From the NCBI RefSeq assembly GCF_033095805.1, contig NZ_CP109901.1, forward strand, positions 372,001-436,000: DNA of 64,000 bases, in the 5' to 3' direction. The notes beneath the pieces were generated by a model, which saw only the letters and a list, made by a program, of their open reading frames with translations, was not told where the DNA came from and did not search any database. The stretch is from Serratia sp. UGAL515B_01. Lineage in GTDB: Bacteria; Pseudomonadota; Gammaproteobacteria; Enterobacterales; Enterobacteriaceae. The translations under genes were made by a program, and so were the position numbers. How positions within the stretch are numbered: the stretch's first letter is position 1; each line of letters begins with the position of its first letter. Positions 17,427 through 25,505 of the stretch are shown one piece after another.

Positions 17427-17954
17427 ATGTTAAAGATTCAACACGTTGTTTGCGCATTGGCGATGGCTGTTTCTGTAGGCGCAAACGCAGTATCTAGCGG
17501 CACAGTAACGTTCAACGGTGAGTTGGTTGCTGACACCTGTACTATTTCTAGCGACAGCATCAACAAGATCGTTCAACTGCCAAAGATCCCTACTCAGGAT
17601 CTGAACGTTGCTGGTGCTGAGCAAGGCTCTCGCGAGTTCCAGCTCAATGTTGAAGCCTGCCCAGCGAGCATTACTCAGGTTGCTGCACACTTTAACGCGA
17701 TTGGTGGTTCTGCTTTCGACCCAACGACCGGTAACCTGGTGAATGCGTCAACTGCAGCGACACCTGCTAAGCAAGTTCAAGTTCGTTTGTATAACGTCGA
17801 CGGTAAGCAGATCCGTGTAGGTTCTACCGGTGAATTCTTCAATGTTGTTAATCAAAAAGCAACAATGACTTATGTTGGTGGTTACTACGCAACAGGCGTG
17901 ACCACTCCTGGTCCGGTGACTTCTGTAGCTTCATACGTACTGGCTTACCCATAA
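17427..17954 (+). CDS. Fimbrial major subunit, array copy 5
   Basis: A 175-residue pilin identical in protein sequence to copy 2, although the diverged copy 4 lies between it and copy 3. Signal peptide, cysteine pair and C-terminal beta-zipper are intact. The 3' flank keeps the common hairpin, then array homology ends near 18066. Exact identity across a diverged neighbour points to ongoing homogenisation or a very recent duplication. Confidence 0.93.
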   Translation: MLKIQHVVCALAMAVSVGANAVSSGTVTFNGELVADTCTISSDSINKIVQLPKIPTQDLNVAGAEQGSREFQLNVEACPASITQVAAHFNAIGGSAFDPTTGNLVNASTAATPAKQVQVRLYNVDGKQIRVGSTGEFFNVVNQKATMTYVGGYYATGVTTPGPVTSVASYVLAYP

Positions 17955-19092
17955 TCGCGTAGCCCGGTAAGCGGATGGGCTATTAGCAACCGCTGGGTAA
18001 AGTGAATACCGGGGGGAGAGTCTCTCCGGTATGAAATGGAACAGTAGCGCGTAATCGTGTTAATAGGTGAGAGTGATGCTAGTTTACTGGCCATTTAGCG
18101 CAAGGATGCGTGCACCCATGGATGGGTTCACGGTGTGTTGGCGTTGTGCGTCACTTTCACCAACTTGAAGCGTAAATAGGGCATTTCGTTAAAAGTGCTC
18201 GAACGCAAGGCTGGTCAAAACAGAAAAGAGAGGCTAAAAGGCAGTTTCTCTGATACTAAAACTGGGTAGCACTATATAAAAGTTGCCAGTCACTGAACCC
18301 TAATAAGACGAATGGGTATTGCAAGAACAATATTTATTCGCTTAGCCAGGGGTAAATGAGCAGAAAAGAAATAACAATTAAAATTTTAATATTCTGTTTT
18401 ATAAGGCTTTAATTTTTTTATTGACTGTATTGCATTTTCCTGGGTCCATCCGTCAAGCAGCCTGTAACGAGAGCGTATAGTTACTCTTGGAGCGGGTTTT
18501 ATACTTTTTGGTGCGGATTTTATACTTTTCTTGTGTTAGCTAGGAACATAGCGAAAGTATGGATTATACTAACAACGTTGATTAACGTACGGGTCAACGT
18601 TTTCCTCACCTTGTCACCGAAGGGCTGTGACAACAGACAGACGCTGTTTTTAACGGTGGCCTCGATAGTAATATCCGGTTCTGTAAGTTGGCAATAGTAG
18701 CCAATAGGAACAAACAAATTGACTTACGTTGTTTGCTGTTATGCCAGCAGTAACGCTACAGCGGTGAAGGATAAGAATTAAGTGGGGTTTGGCAACTTAG
18801 CTAGCACAACAGCTTTGAATGGCTGTCTCGATATGCGTAAAAGCGGTATGGCTGCCAGCCCTGTAATCGGTGATGTGTTTCTACCATCGCTGGCGCTCTG
18901 AGACTACTGGTGTGTGCTTGGCAAATGAGCAAGATGCCCGGGTCGACAGCCGAGAGTATACGATAATAGCATCACTTGATGCCCTATCATGACTCTGGGT
19001 GAGCACGGATGACCAGATATATGGTTGGCGTGCTGGGCAGCAGCACATCTTGCGGATAGATATCGATTTGCAGGATGTTAAATGAATGAGCA
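17955..19092. other. Long intergenic region between pilin array and T6SS block B
   Basis: About 1.1 kb with no supported gene. It holds the 3' hairpin of pilin copy 5, an AT-rich stretch (18360-18430) and a pair of 17-bp direct repeats at 18492-18529. Short open frames on either strand show no family resemblance. The promoter for tssB may lie here or in the relic that follows. Confidence 0.45.
18492..18529 (+). promoter_or_regulatory. Two 17-bp direct repeats spaced 21 bp
   Basis: GCGGGTTTTATACTTTT (18492-18508) and GCGGATTTTATACTTTT (18513-18529) differ at one base and are offset by 21 bp, two helical turns. That is the arrangement of a repeated protein-binding site. No adjacent gene identifies the ligand. 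Confidence 0.45.
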
Positions 19093-19190
19093 AGGACAAC
19101 GCAGATTACGCAAATGGGAGACGTTTGCGCGACGGTCAGTAAAGTAACGGCAAGGTTAGCTGGTGACAGGGTTCCTGCTGAGGGCAGTTT
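19093..19190 (+). pseudogene. Decayed copy of the 5' end of the first pilin gene
   Basis: GACAACGCAGATTACGCAAATGG and the following bases through TTAGCTGGTGACAGGGTTCCTGCTGAGGG (quoted in part) align with 11461-11550, which covers the ribosome site, start and signal peptide of the first pilin gene. Several substitutions have destroyed the start codon and frame. It shows that pilin sequence once extended to the edge of T6SS block B, and that the array/island boundary lies here. Confidence 0.7.
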
Positions 19191-19374
19191 ACCCTCTAAA
19201 TACCAGCGCTAATGTAAATCCCAGGACTGGTAAATATATTACTGGCTTTGAACTTCACTATCACTGAAGGGGGATATGCAGGTTATTTTTCAACAAAAAG
19301 TATTATTCCGTCGACTCGGGGTGGTCTCTGAGTCTTTAAAAAAGACAACATCAGTTAAAGGTATTGAAAGCACT

Positions 19375-19908
19375 ATGGTCAGTAAAAATAGCTCGCAAAA
19401 GTTTATTGCGCGGAACCGAGCTCCTCGCGTGCAGATTGAGTACGATGTGGAAATCTACGGTTCCGAGAAAAAAGTTGAACTGCCATTCGTTATGGGCGTG
19501 ATGGCTGATTTATCCGGTAAGCCGCTTGAGCCTCTCCCTTCGGTAGCCGACCGCCATTTCCTGAGTATCGACATCGATAACTTCGATGAGCGTATGAAGG
19601 CCATGCGTCCACGTGTCGCTTTTGCGGTGCCGAATACGCTGACCGGTGAAGGGCAGCTGATGGTCGACATCACCTTTGAAAGCATGAGTGATTTTTCGCC
19701 GGACGCTGTCGCGAAAAAGGTCGATTCCCTCTCGCAATTGCTGGATGCACGCACCCAGTTGGCAAATTTACAAACCTATATGGACGGTAAAGCCGGTGCA
19801 GAAGAGTTGGTGATGGCACTGCTCAAGGATCAATCCTTGCTGAAAGCACTGGCATCCGCGCCTAAAGAAGCCAAGGCTGCCGATACTAATGTGGATCAGG
19901 AAGACTAA
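19375..19908 (+). CDS. tssB: T6SS contractile sheath small subunit TssB (VipA)
   Basis: TssB and TssC form the contractile sheath whose contraction drives the Hcp/VgrG spike. The 177-residue frame from ATG 19375 begins MVSKNSSQKFIARNRAPRVQ, the usual TssB N-terminus, and contains YDVEIYGSEKKVELPFVMG and the C-terminal QLANLQTYMDGK helix. An in-frame ATG at 19276 has a much stronger ribosome site (AAGGGGGAT) and would add 33 residues not seen in the family. That site lies just after the decayed pilin copy, so the extension may be an accident of the rearrangement; which start is used is open. tssC follows 15 bp after the stop. Confidence 0.92.
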   Translation: MVSKNSSQKFIARNRAPRVQIEYDVEIYGSEKKVELPFVMGVMADLSGKPLEPLPSVADRHFLSIDIDNFDERMKAMRPRVAFAVPNTLTGEGQLMVDITFESMSDFSPDAVAKKVDSLSQLLDARTQLANLQTYMDGKAGAEELVMALLKDQSLLKALASAPKEAKAADTNVDQED

Positions 19909-19923
19909 GTGAAAGAGGGTATT

Positions 19924-21426
19924 ATGTCTACATCGCAAACTAAGGTAAATCAGAGCCCGGCAGCGGAAGTTACCCGCTTTGACGACTTCAATTCTTTATT
20001 GACGAAAGAATTTAAAGCCAAATCAGAGCAGACTAAATCTGCCGTTGAAGGCGCAGTAAAAACGCTGGCAGAGCAGGCGTTGGCAAACAGCGTCACGGTC
20101 TCTGACGATGCGTATAAAAGCATTGCCTCGATCATTGCTGAAATTGATCGCAAACTGTCCGAACAGATTAACCTGATCCTGCATCACAGCGAGTATCAGG
20201 CGTTGGAGAGTGCCTGGCGTGGCCTGAATCACCTGGTCTTTAACACCGAGACAGATGAGAAGCTCAAACTGCGCTTTATGGACATCTCCAAGGAAGAACT
20301 GCGCCGCAACATGAAGCGCTACAAGGGGATCGCCTGGGATCAGAGCCCACTGTTCAAGAAAGTGTACGAAGAAGAGTATGGTCAACTGGGTGGTGAACCC
20401 TATGGCTGTCTGGTCGCGGACTACTACTTCGACCATACCGCGCCTGATGTGGATCTGTTGGCCTCTATCGGTAAAGTGGCCGCATCGGCCCACGTACCGT
20501 TCATTACTGGCGCATCACCGAATGTGCTGCAGATGGATTCATGGCAAGAGCTGTCCAATCCGCGTGACCTGACCAAAATCTTCACGCAGAACCTGGAATA
20601 TGCAGCCTGGAACTCCCTGCGTCAGTCGGAAGATTCACGCTACATCGGTCTGGCCATGCCACGTTTCCTGGCACGCCTGCCATACGGTATCAAGACTAAC
20701 CCAGTGGATGCCTTCCATTTCGAAGAGACCACTGATGGGGCAGATCACAGCAAATATGCCTGGGCTAACGCCGCTTACGCTATGGCCGTCAACATCAACC
20801 GCTCTTTCAAAGAGTACGGCTGGTGTACCCTGATCCGCGGTGTAGAAAGTGGTGGTGTGGTTGAAGGTTTGCCGTGCCATACCTTCCCAACCGACGATGG
20901 CGGCGTGGACATGAAGTGCCCGACCGAGATCGCCATTTCTGACCGTCGTGAAGCGGAGCTGGCGAAAAACGGTTTCATCCCGTTGGTACACCGTAAAAAC
21001 ACCGACTATGCTGCCTTCATCGGTGCACAGTCCTTGCAGAAGCCGGCAGAATATTACGATGCGGATGCAACGGCCAACGCCAATCTGTCAGCACGTCTGC
21101 CGTACCTGTTCGCCTGTTCGCGTTTTGCCCACTATCTGAAGTGCATCGTGCGTGACAAGATCGGTACATTCAAAGAGCGTGACGAGATGCAGCGCTGGTT
21201 GAACGATTGGGTAATGAACTATGTTGACGGTGACCCAGCCAACTCTTCGTTAGACATCAAAGCTCGTCGTCCACTGGCGGCGGCAGAAGTGGTTGTCGAG
21301 GATGTGGAAGGTAACCCAGGCTATTACCAGGCGAAATTCTTCCTGCGGCCACACTTCCAGTTGGAAGGGCTGACGGTTTCTCTGCGTATGGTTGCTAAAC
21401 TGCCATCAGTGAAAGACGTCGCTTAA
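19924..21426 (+). CDS. tssC: T6SS contractile sheath large subunit TssC (VipB)
   Basis: A 500-residue sheath protein of the EvpB/VipB family. Recognisable blocks are YQALESAWRGLNHLVFNTET, LKLRFMDISKEELRRNM, GEPYGCLVADYYFDH, LARLPYG, ESGGVVEGLPCHTF and, near the C-terminus, SSLDIKARRPLAAAEVVVED and GYYQAKFFLRPHFQLEG. Length and motif order are normal. The start is ATG 19924, preceded by AAAGAGGG; an upstream in-frame codon at 19909 lacks spacing. It forms an operon with tssB. Confidence 0.96.
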   Translation: MSTSQTKVNQSPAAEVTRFDDFNSLLTKEFKAKSEQTKSAVEGAVKTLAEQALANSVTVSDDAYKSIASIIAEIDRKLSEQINLILHHSEYQALESAWRGLNHLVFNTETDEKLKLRFMDISKEELRRNMKRYKGIAWDQSPLFKKVYEEEYGQLGGEPYGCLVADYYFDHTAPDVDLLASIGKVAASAHVPFITGASPNVLQMDSWQELSNPRDLTKIFTQNLEYAAWNSLRQSEDSRYIGLAMPRFLARLPYGIKTNPVDAFHFEETTDGADHSKYAWANAAYAMAVNINRSFKEYGWCTLIRGVESGGVVEGLPCHTFPTDDGGVDMKCPTEIAISDRREAELAKNGFIPLVHRKNTDYAAFIGAQSLQKPAEYYDADATANANLSARLPYLFACSRFAHYLKCIVRDKIGTFKERDEMQRWLNDWVMNYVDGDPANSSLDIKARRPLAAAEVVVEDVEGNPGYYQAKFFLRPHFQLEGLTVSLRMVAKLPSVKDVA

Positions 21427-21479
21427 AGACCCGATAACGCTGCTATCAAGCAGCGTATCAGTAGTAGTAAAAAAAGATA

Positions 21480-21572
21480 GGTAATGGTTTCCATTACCCT
21501 CCGTATAGGGAGCATTGTGTGCTGGTTTCAGCACCGGGGCTGCTGACATTCAAAGCGTCCAGGAGGACGCAT
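21480..21572 (+). promoter_or_regulatory. Intercistronic hairpins between tssC and hcp
   Basis: The 180-bp gap holds a perfect stem GGTAATGG-TTT-CCATTACC (21480-21498) and a second, GCGTCC-AGGA-GGACGC (21557-21572). Another, CGCTGC...GCAGCG, lies just after the tssC stop. None has a T-run, so they look like mRNA processing or stability elements rather than terminators. They could allow the higher hcp expression usual in T6SS operons. Confidence 0.6.
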
Positions 21573-21607
21573 TGGAAATATAATTAACGTGCATAAAAGA
21601 GGATATT

Positions 21608-22093
21608 ATGGCACAAGATATGTTTATTAAGATCGACGGTATTGAAGGGGAGTCTTTAGATACCACTCATAAAAACGAAATCCAGGTACTGGGCTGGAAT
21701 TGGGATGTGTCACAGCATTCTAACATGCACAGCGGCTCTGGCGGTGGTTCGGGTAAAGCGACCGTAGCGGATTTCTGTTTTGAACACTACATGGATAAAG
21801 CCAGCCCTAACCTGCTGAGCTACTGCCTGTCAGGCAAGCACATTAAAAACATCCAGTTCGTAGTGCGTAAAGCGGGTGGTGACCCTCTTGAGTTCCTGAT
21901 CATCAAGTTCACCGATGTGATTATCACTCGTGTTGCGATGGCCGGTTCTGTCCAGGACGAAACCCGTCCACGTGAAGAAGTGCGTTTCTCCTTCACAAAA
22001 ATGACACAAGATTACGTGATGCAGAATGCTGAAGGTCATAAATCTGGTGTGATTTCTGCCAGCTATGACGTGAAAGCCAACCTGCACGGCTAA
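21608..22093 (+). CDS. hcp: T6SS tube protein Hcp (TssD)
   Basis: Hcp hexamers stack into the T6SS inner tube and are exported. The 161-residue protein starts MAQDMFIKIDGIEGES and has the family blocks IQVLGWNWDVSQ, GSGGGSGKATVADFCFEHYMD, SPNLLSYCLSGKHI and DETRPREEVRFSFTKM. No C-terminal effector extension is present. An AAGAGG ribosome site precedes ATG 21608. The long gap from tssC and the hairpins suggest a separately tuned transcript. tssJ follows after 82 bp. Confidence 0.96.
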   Translation: MAQDMFIKIDGIEGESLDTTHKNEIQVLGWNWDVSQHSNMHSGSGGGSGKATVADFCFEHYMDKASPNLLSYCLSGKHIKNIQFVVRKAGGDPLEFLIIKFTDVIITRVAMAGSVQDETRPREEVRFSFTKMTQDYVMQNAEGHKSGVISASYDVKANLHG

Positions 22094-22175
22094 TTATTGT
22101 CGTCTGTTGTTACCCTGCCACCCATTTATTGGGTGGTAGGGTTTACGTGCATTTGTCGGGATAAGGCGTGCAACA

Positions 22176-22724
22176 ATGGCGAGTAAATGCCTGAAAAAAA
22201 CCATGACGTGTTACCAAGGCCGGCGGCATAGCGTGTGGGTGGTACTGGTTGCTCTGTGGTTAACCGCCTGCAGTTCAAAACCGCCTCCAGATAACCGTGC
22301 ACAGAGCGTGCATGTGACATTACAAACCGCCAAGGACGTCAATCCTAATGAGAATGGCAAGCCGAGTCCGGTGCGCGTTACCCTCTATCAATTGACGTTA
22401 AGTGACGAATTCCTTGCTAGTGATTTTTTTGGTCTGAGTGATGGCACTGAGGCAAAAAACCAGACGCACAAGAGTTATGACGCCATCATGGTGCCCGGAG
22501 AAAAAAAAGAAATAACGCTACCGGTTAATCAAGAAACCACTGCCATTGGCGTGGTCACGGCGTACCGGGACATTTCGGCAGCAGAATGGCGAGTGTTTTA
22601 TATTATTCCACCCAGGCCCGAAACGCCTTGGTACAGTAACTGGTGGTCAAGCAATGATGCCTGGCAGCCTAACATGTTGGTTCGTATGGAACATCTGACT
22701 ACATCAATTAAAATAATGGATTAA
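22176..22724 (+). CDS. tssJ: T6SS outer-membrane lipoprotein TssJ
   Basis: A 182-residue lipoprotein of the T6SS membrane complex, anchored in the outer membrane and contacting TssM. The signal peptide (VWVVLVALWLTACSS) ends in lipobox LTAC, with the lipidated Cys near residue 32. The mature part has VHVTLQTAKDVNPNENGKPS and PVRVTLYQL, typical of TssJ/SciN, followed by SDFFGLSDGT, ALGVV-like ITLPVNQETTAIGVVTAYRD and WRVFY. ATG 22176 or ATG 22203 could be the start; the latter gives a shorter signal peptide. tssK starts three bases after the stop codon. Its partner tssM is not in this window. Confidence 0.92.
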   Translation: MASKCLKKTMTCYQGRRHSVWVVLVALWLTACSSKPPPDNRAQSVHVTLQTAKDVNPNENGKPSPVRVTLYQLTLSDEFLASDFFGLSDGTEAKNQTHKSYDAIMVPGEKKEITLPVNQETTAIGVVTAYRDISAAEWRVFYIIPPRPETPWYSNWWSSNDAWQPNMLVRMEHLTTSIKIMD

Positions 22725-22727
22725 GCC

Positions 22728-24074
22728 GTGAGAACAAACAAAGTCGTCTGGAGTGAAGGCCTTTTTCTTCGTCCGCAACTTTTCCAGCAACAAGAACGCT
22801 ATCTCGAGTATTACGCCCATAAGCGTGCTGCTACCATTACCCCTTTTTTCTGGGGATTTGCCCAATACGAAGTGGATAATGAAGCGTTATCGTACGGCAA
22901 ACTGGTGATGCGCTCCGGCCGGGGTGTGTTGCCCGACGGTACGCCGTTTGATATGCCGGGCCATGCCGCCCTGCCAGAGCCGCTGACCATCACGCCAGAT
23001 CACCTGGGAAAGTTGATTTATCTGGCTGTCCCGCTACGCTTAGATAACAGTGATGAAACGATTTTTGACGAGTATGACCTGAGTTCATTGGCGCGTTTCA
23101 AGGCGCAGGAAGCAGAACTCAATGATACCAACGCCATTCGTCAAGGGCCAAAACCGGTGCAACTGGCGCAGTTGCGCCTGCGATTGCTCTCGGAGACTGA
23201 GATGACCGAGTCCTGGATTGGTTTGCCATTAACGCGTGTGCGTGCGATACAACCGGATGGCAGCGTACTGCTGCACACCGAAGACTACATTCCGCCGGTC
23301 ACGGGCTACGCGGCCAATGATTTGCTGACCGAATGGTTGACCCATCTAAATGGCTTGGTCAAGATGCGTGCCGAGATGCTGGCGCAGCGTCTGTCCAACA
23401 GCGACGGCAAAGCCAGCGCCAGTGCGGAAATTGTTGATTACCTGCTGCTGCAGATCTTCAATAAATACGAACCGATACTCGACCATTTACGGCATATTCC
23501 GGAACTGCCGCCGATCACGCTGTACCAGGAGTTGGCCAAATTTGCCGGTGAGCTGTCAACGTTCATTCGGGTCAAGACCCGCCGTCCGCGTCCGGCGCCC
23601 GGCTACGACCATGCGCGGCTGTACCCGTCGATCCGCCCGTTGGTGGATGATATCCACGATCTGCTCAACCAGATCCTGGTCCGTGCCGGTCAGATGATCC
23701 CGCTGGAGCCGCGTGGCAACGGCGTGTGGTCGGCTTCGATGCTCCCGGGTGAATTGCGCAGCTTCTCAAGCCTGGTATTGGCGGTGTCGGCGCAGTTACC
23801 GATGGATGTGTTGCAACATCAGTACGCAGCACAGGCCAAATTCAGTGCACCGCAGCAGTTGCACGAGCTGGTGCGTTCTCACCTGCCGGGATTGGAGATC
23901 CATGCGTTGCCGGTGCCACCGCGCCAAATCCCCTATACGGCAGGATACGTCTACTTCGAATTAATGAAGAGTGAACCTTTTTGGGACAAAATTGCCAGCA
24001 CAGGGGCCATAGCCACACACGTGGCGGGTAACTTCCCTGGGTTGAAAATGGAGCTCTGGGGTATTAGAGACTGA
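22728..24074 (+). CDS. tssK: T6SS baseplate protein TssK
   Basis: A 448-residue cytoplasmic TssK, which links the baseplate to the membrane complex. The N-terminus VVWSEGLFLRPQLFQQQERY is the family hallmark (W.EG.fl.PqhFQ). Later blocks are YIPPVTGYAAND, LPPITLYQELAKFAGELSTF, HARLYPSIRPLVDDI and the C-terminal PYTAGYVYFEL...FWDKI. It uses a GTG start at 22728. Its stop codon overlaps the tssL start (ATGA), giving tight translational coupling. Confidence 0.95.
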   Translation: MRTNKVVWSEGLFLRPQLFQQQERYLEYYAHKRAATITPFFWGFAQYEVDNEALSYGKLVMRSGRGVLPDGTPFDMPGHAALPEPLTITPDHLGKLIYLAVPLRLDNSDETIFDEYDLSSLARFKAQEAELNDTNAIRQGPKPVQLAQLRLRLLSETEMTESWIGLPLTRVRAIQPDGSVLLHTEDYIPPVTGYAANDLLTEWLTHLNGLVKMRAEMLAQRLSNSDGKASASAEIVDYLLLQIFNKYEPILDHLRHIPELPPITLYQELAKFAGELSTFIRVKTRRPRPAPGYDHARLYPSIRPLVDDIHDLLNQILVRAGQMIPLEPRGNGVWSASMLPGELRSFSSLVLAVSAQLPMDVLQHQYAAQAKFSAPQQLHELVRSHLPGLEIHALPVPPRQIPYTAGYVYFELMKSEPFWDKIASTGAIATHVAGNFPGLKMELWGIRD

Positions 24075-25426
24075 TGAGTGATAGCAGCGAAGCGAACCTG
24101 AACGGGGATTTCTCGGCGTTTTCCCCAAAAAGCACCAGCGAACCCCATGCACAAGCGCTGGGCCATTTCTTGCTGGACAGCCAAAGCCCGACAGGGGGAT
24201 ACGGTAACGATGCCGGCACCCGTTATGACGCCAGTCAACTGCGTAGAGAGAGTGTGCAACAGCGCGTGGCCGCGGTGCGGGCGTCATCGACCCCGTTGCT
24301 TGAAGCCGCGGAGCCGCTGTTACGTGCGCTGAGTGACATGCCTGACGAGGTAGAAGACCGCGATCAGGCGTCGCTGCTCAAGCAGAGCCTGAAGAATGAG
24401 ATCACGCTGTTCAGTGTGGTGTGCGACGAGGCGGACCTTTCGTGGAAGAAAATGGCGATAGTCCGCTACTGTATCTGCACGGCGCTGGATGAAGCGGCAC
24501 ATGCCCGGCGTTGGGGCATGGACATGGGGTGGTCACAGAGCAACCTGCTCAACCACTTCGAAGGGGATAACGACGGCGGTAACAAGTTCTTCCTGCTGGT
24601 AGGCCGGTTGTCGATGAGTCCACAGGAGTATGCCGATGTTCTGGAAATCCTGTTGCGCATCATGGGACTGGGTTTTGAAGGGCGTTACAGCATCATTGAA
24701 AACGGTGAACGCCAACTGACGAAAATACGTCAACGTTTGCTGACGCTGTTGCAAAGCACGCGAGACAGCACGGTGGGGGCGCTGTCAGTACATGCACTCC
24801 CACAGCGTGAGGTAAAGAAGCAGCAGCGTTTTTTTGTGCCGGTGCGGGTATCACTGCTGTTTGCAGGCGTGTTGGTGGTGAGCAGCTTTATCACGTTCAA
24901 ATACCTGCTGATGGTGCCGCAAGGTGAACTGCTTGAAGAGATGAAGGCCCTGATGCGTCAGCCTGAGGCTCAGCCGGTCAGTGCCCCGGTTGCCCCGGAA
25001 CGATTGCGTTTGGCGATACTGTTGAAGGCGGAGATAGCGCAAAAGCTGGTGAGTGTTGATGAAACGGCGGGTAACAGTAAGGTGACCTTCCGGGGAGACT
25101 CGATGTTTAGGGTCGGCGCCGTCAGCGTGAAGCCAGAGATGTTGCCAGTGCTCAAGCGCGTGGCGGAGGAGATCCAGCGAGTGAAAGGGAGCGTGGTGGT
25201 GGTGGGTTATACCGATAGTACGCCGATCAACCGTCCGGGTTTACCGAACAACCAGGTGTTGTCGGAGAAACGAGCGGCGAGTGTGGCGCAATTGCTCCAA
25301 CAGGCAGGTATCCCTGCCGATCGCATCCGCTTTGAAGGGCGAGGTGAGGGTGAGCCGCTTGCCAGTAACGATACCGCAGAAGGGCGAGCACAAAATCGTC
25401 GTGTAGAAATTTCTGTAACTTACTAG
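24074..25426 (+). CDS. tssL: T6SS membrane protein TssL (DotU) with C-terminal OmpA-like domain
   Basis: A 450-residue fusion of DotU/TssL with a peptidoglycan-binding domain. The DotU part (about residues 60-240) shows RYCICTALDEAAHARRWG, WSQSNLLNHFEGDNDGGNKFF and GFEGRYSIIENG. One transmembrane helix lies at about 255-280 (VSLLFAGVLVVSSFITFKYLL). The periplasmic OmpA/MotB-like domain (about 330-450) has VVVVGYTDSTP, NQVLSEKRAASVAQLL, RIRFEGRGEGEP and AQNRRVEI, which anchors the complex to the cell wall. This is the last T6SS gene before convergent pfkB; tssM, usually nearby, is missing. The stop codon lies within a CTAG-flanked inverted repeat. Confidence 0.95.
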   Translation: MSDSSEANLNGDFSAFSPKSTSEPHAQALGHFLLDSQSPTGGYGNDAGTRYDASQLRRESVQQRVAAVRASSTPLLEAAEPLLRALSDMPDEVEDRDQASLLKQSLKNEITLFSVVCDEADLSWKKMAIVRYCICTALDEAAHARRWGMDMGWSQSNLLNHFEGDNDGGNKFFLLVGRLSMSPQEYADVLEILLRIMGLGFEGRYSIIENGERQLTKIRQRLLTLLQSTRDSTVGALSVHALPQREVKKQQRFFVPVRVSLLFAGVLVVSSFITFKYLLMVPQGELLEEMKALMRQPEAQPVSAPVAPERLRLAILLKAEIAQKLVSVDETAGNSKVTFRGDSMFRVGAVSVKPEMLPVLKRVAEEIQRVKGSVVVVGYTDSTPINRPGLPNNQVLSEKRAASVAQLLQQAGIPADRIRFEGRGEGEPLASNDTAEGRAQNRRVEISVTY

Positions 25427-25495
25427 GCTGTGGCACTTGGCTGCATGCTAATAACGCAGTAATGTGCTTGTATGAAATTAAGGTGCTCAGCCTAG
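25423..25495. repeat. CTAG-flanked inverted repeat between tssL and pfkB
   Basis: CTAGGCTGTGGCAC (25423-25436) and GTGCTCAGCCTAG (25483-25495) are inverted ends of a 73-bp stretch lying between two convergent genes. It could act as a bidirectional terminator stem, or be a small non-autonomous element related to the CTAGGCTGTGTCC motif found at 31.85, 33.47 and 36.16 kb. Confidence 0.55.
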
Positions 25496-25505
25496 TATTA
25501 GTAGG

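Larger units (their letters stand above)
12219..18066 (+). repeat. Tandem array of five pilin cassettes
   Basis: Five pilin genes start at 12732, 14039, 15347, 16251 and 17427. The first three are spaced 1,307-1,308 bp apart, and whole cassettes (a 110-bp palindromic repeat, two promoters, the gene and a 3' hairpin) are nearly identical over their length. The fourth cassette is shorter (904 bp from gene 3), has diverged sequence, and lacks the 110-bp element and one promoter. The fifth returns to the common type. This indicates repeated unequal recombination between long direct repeats. Confidence 0.93.

Noticed and set aside
18520..19099. Small minus-strand frames between the array and tssB
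   Set aside because: They have no ribosome sites and no recognisable motifs, and one overlaps the pilin relic.
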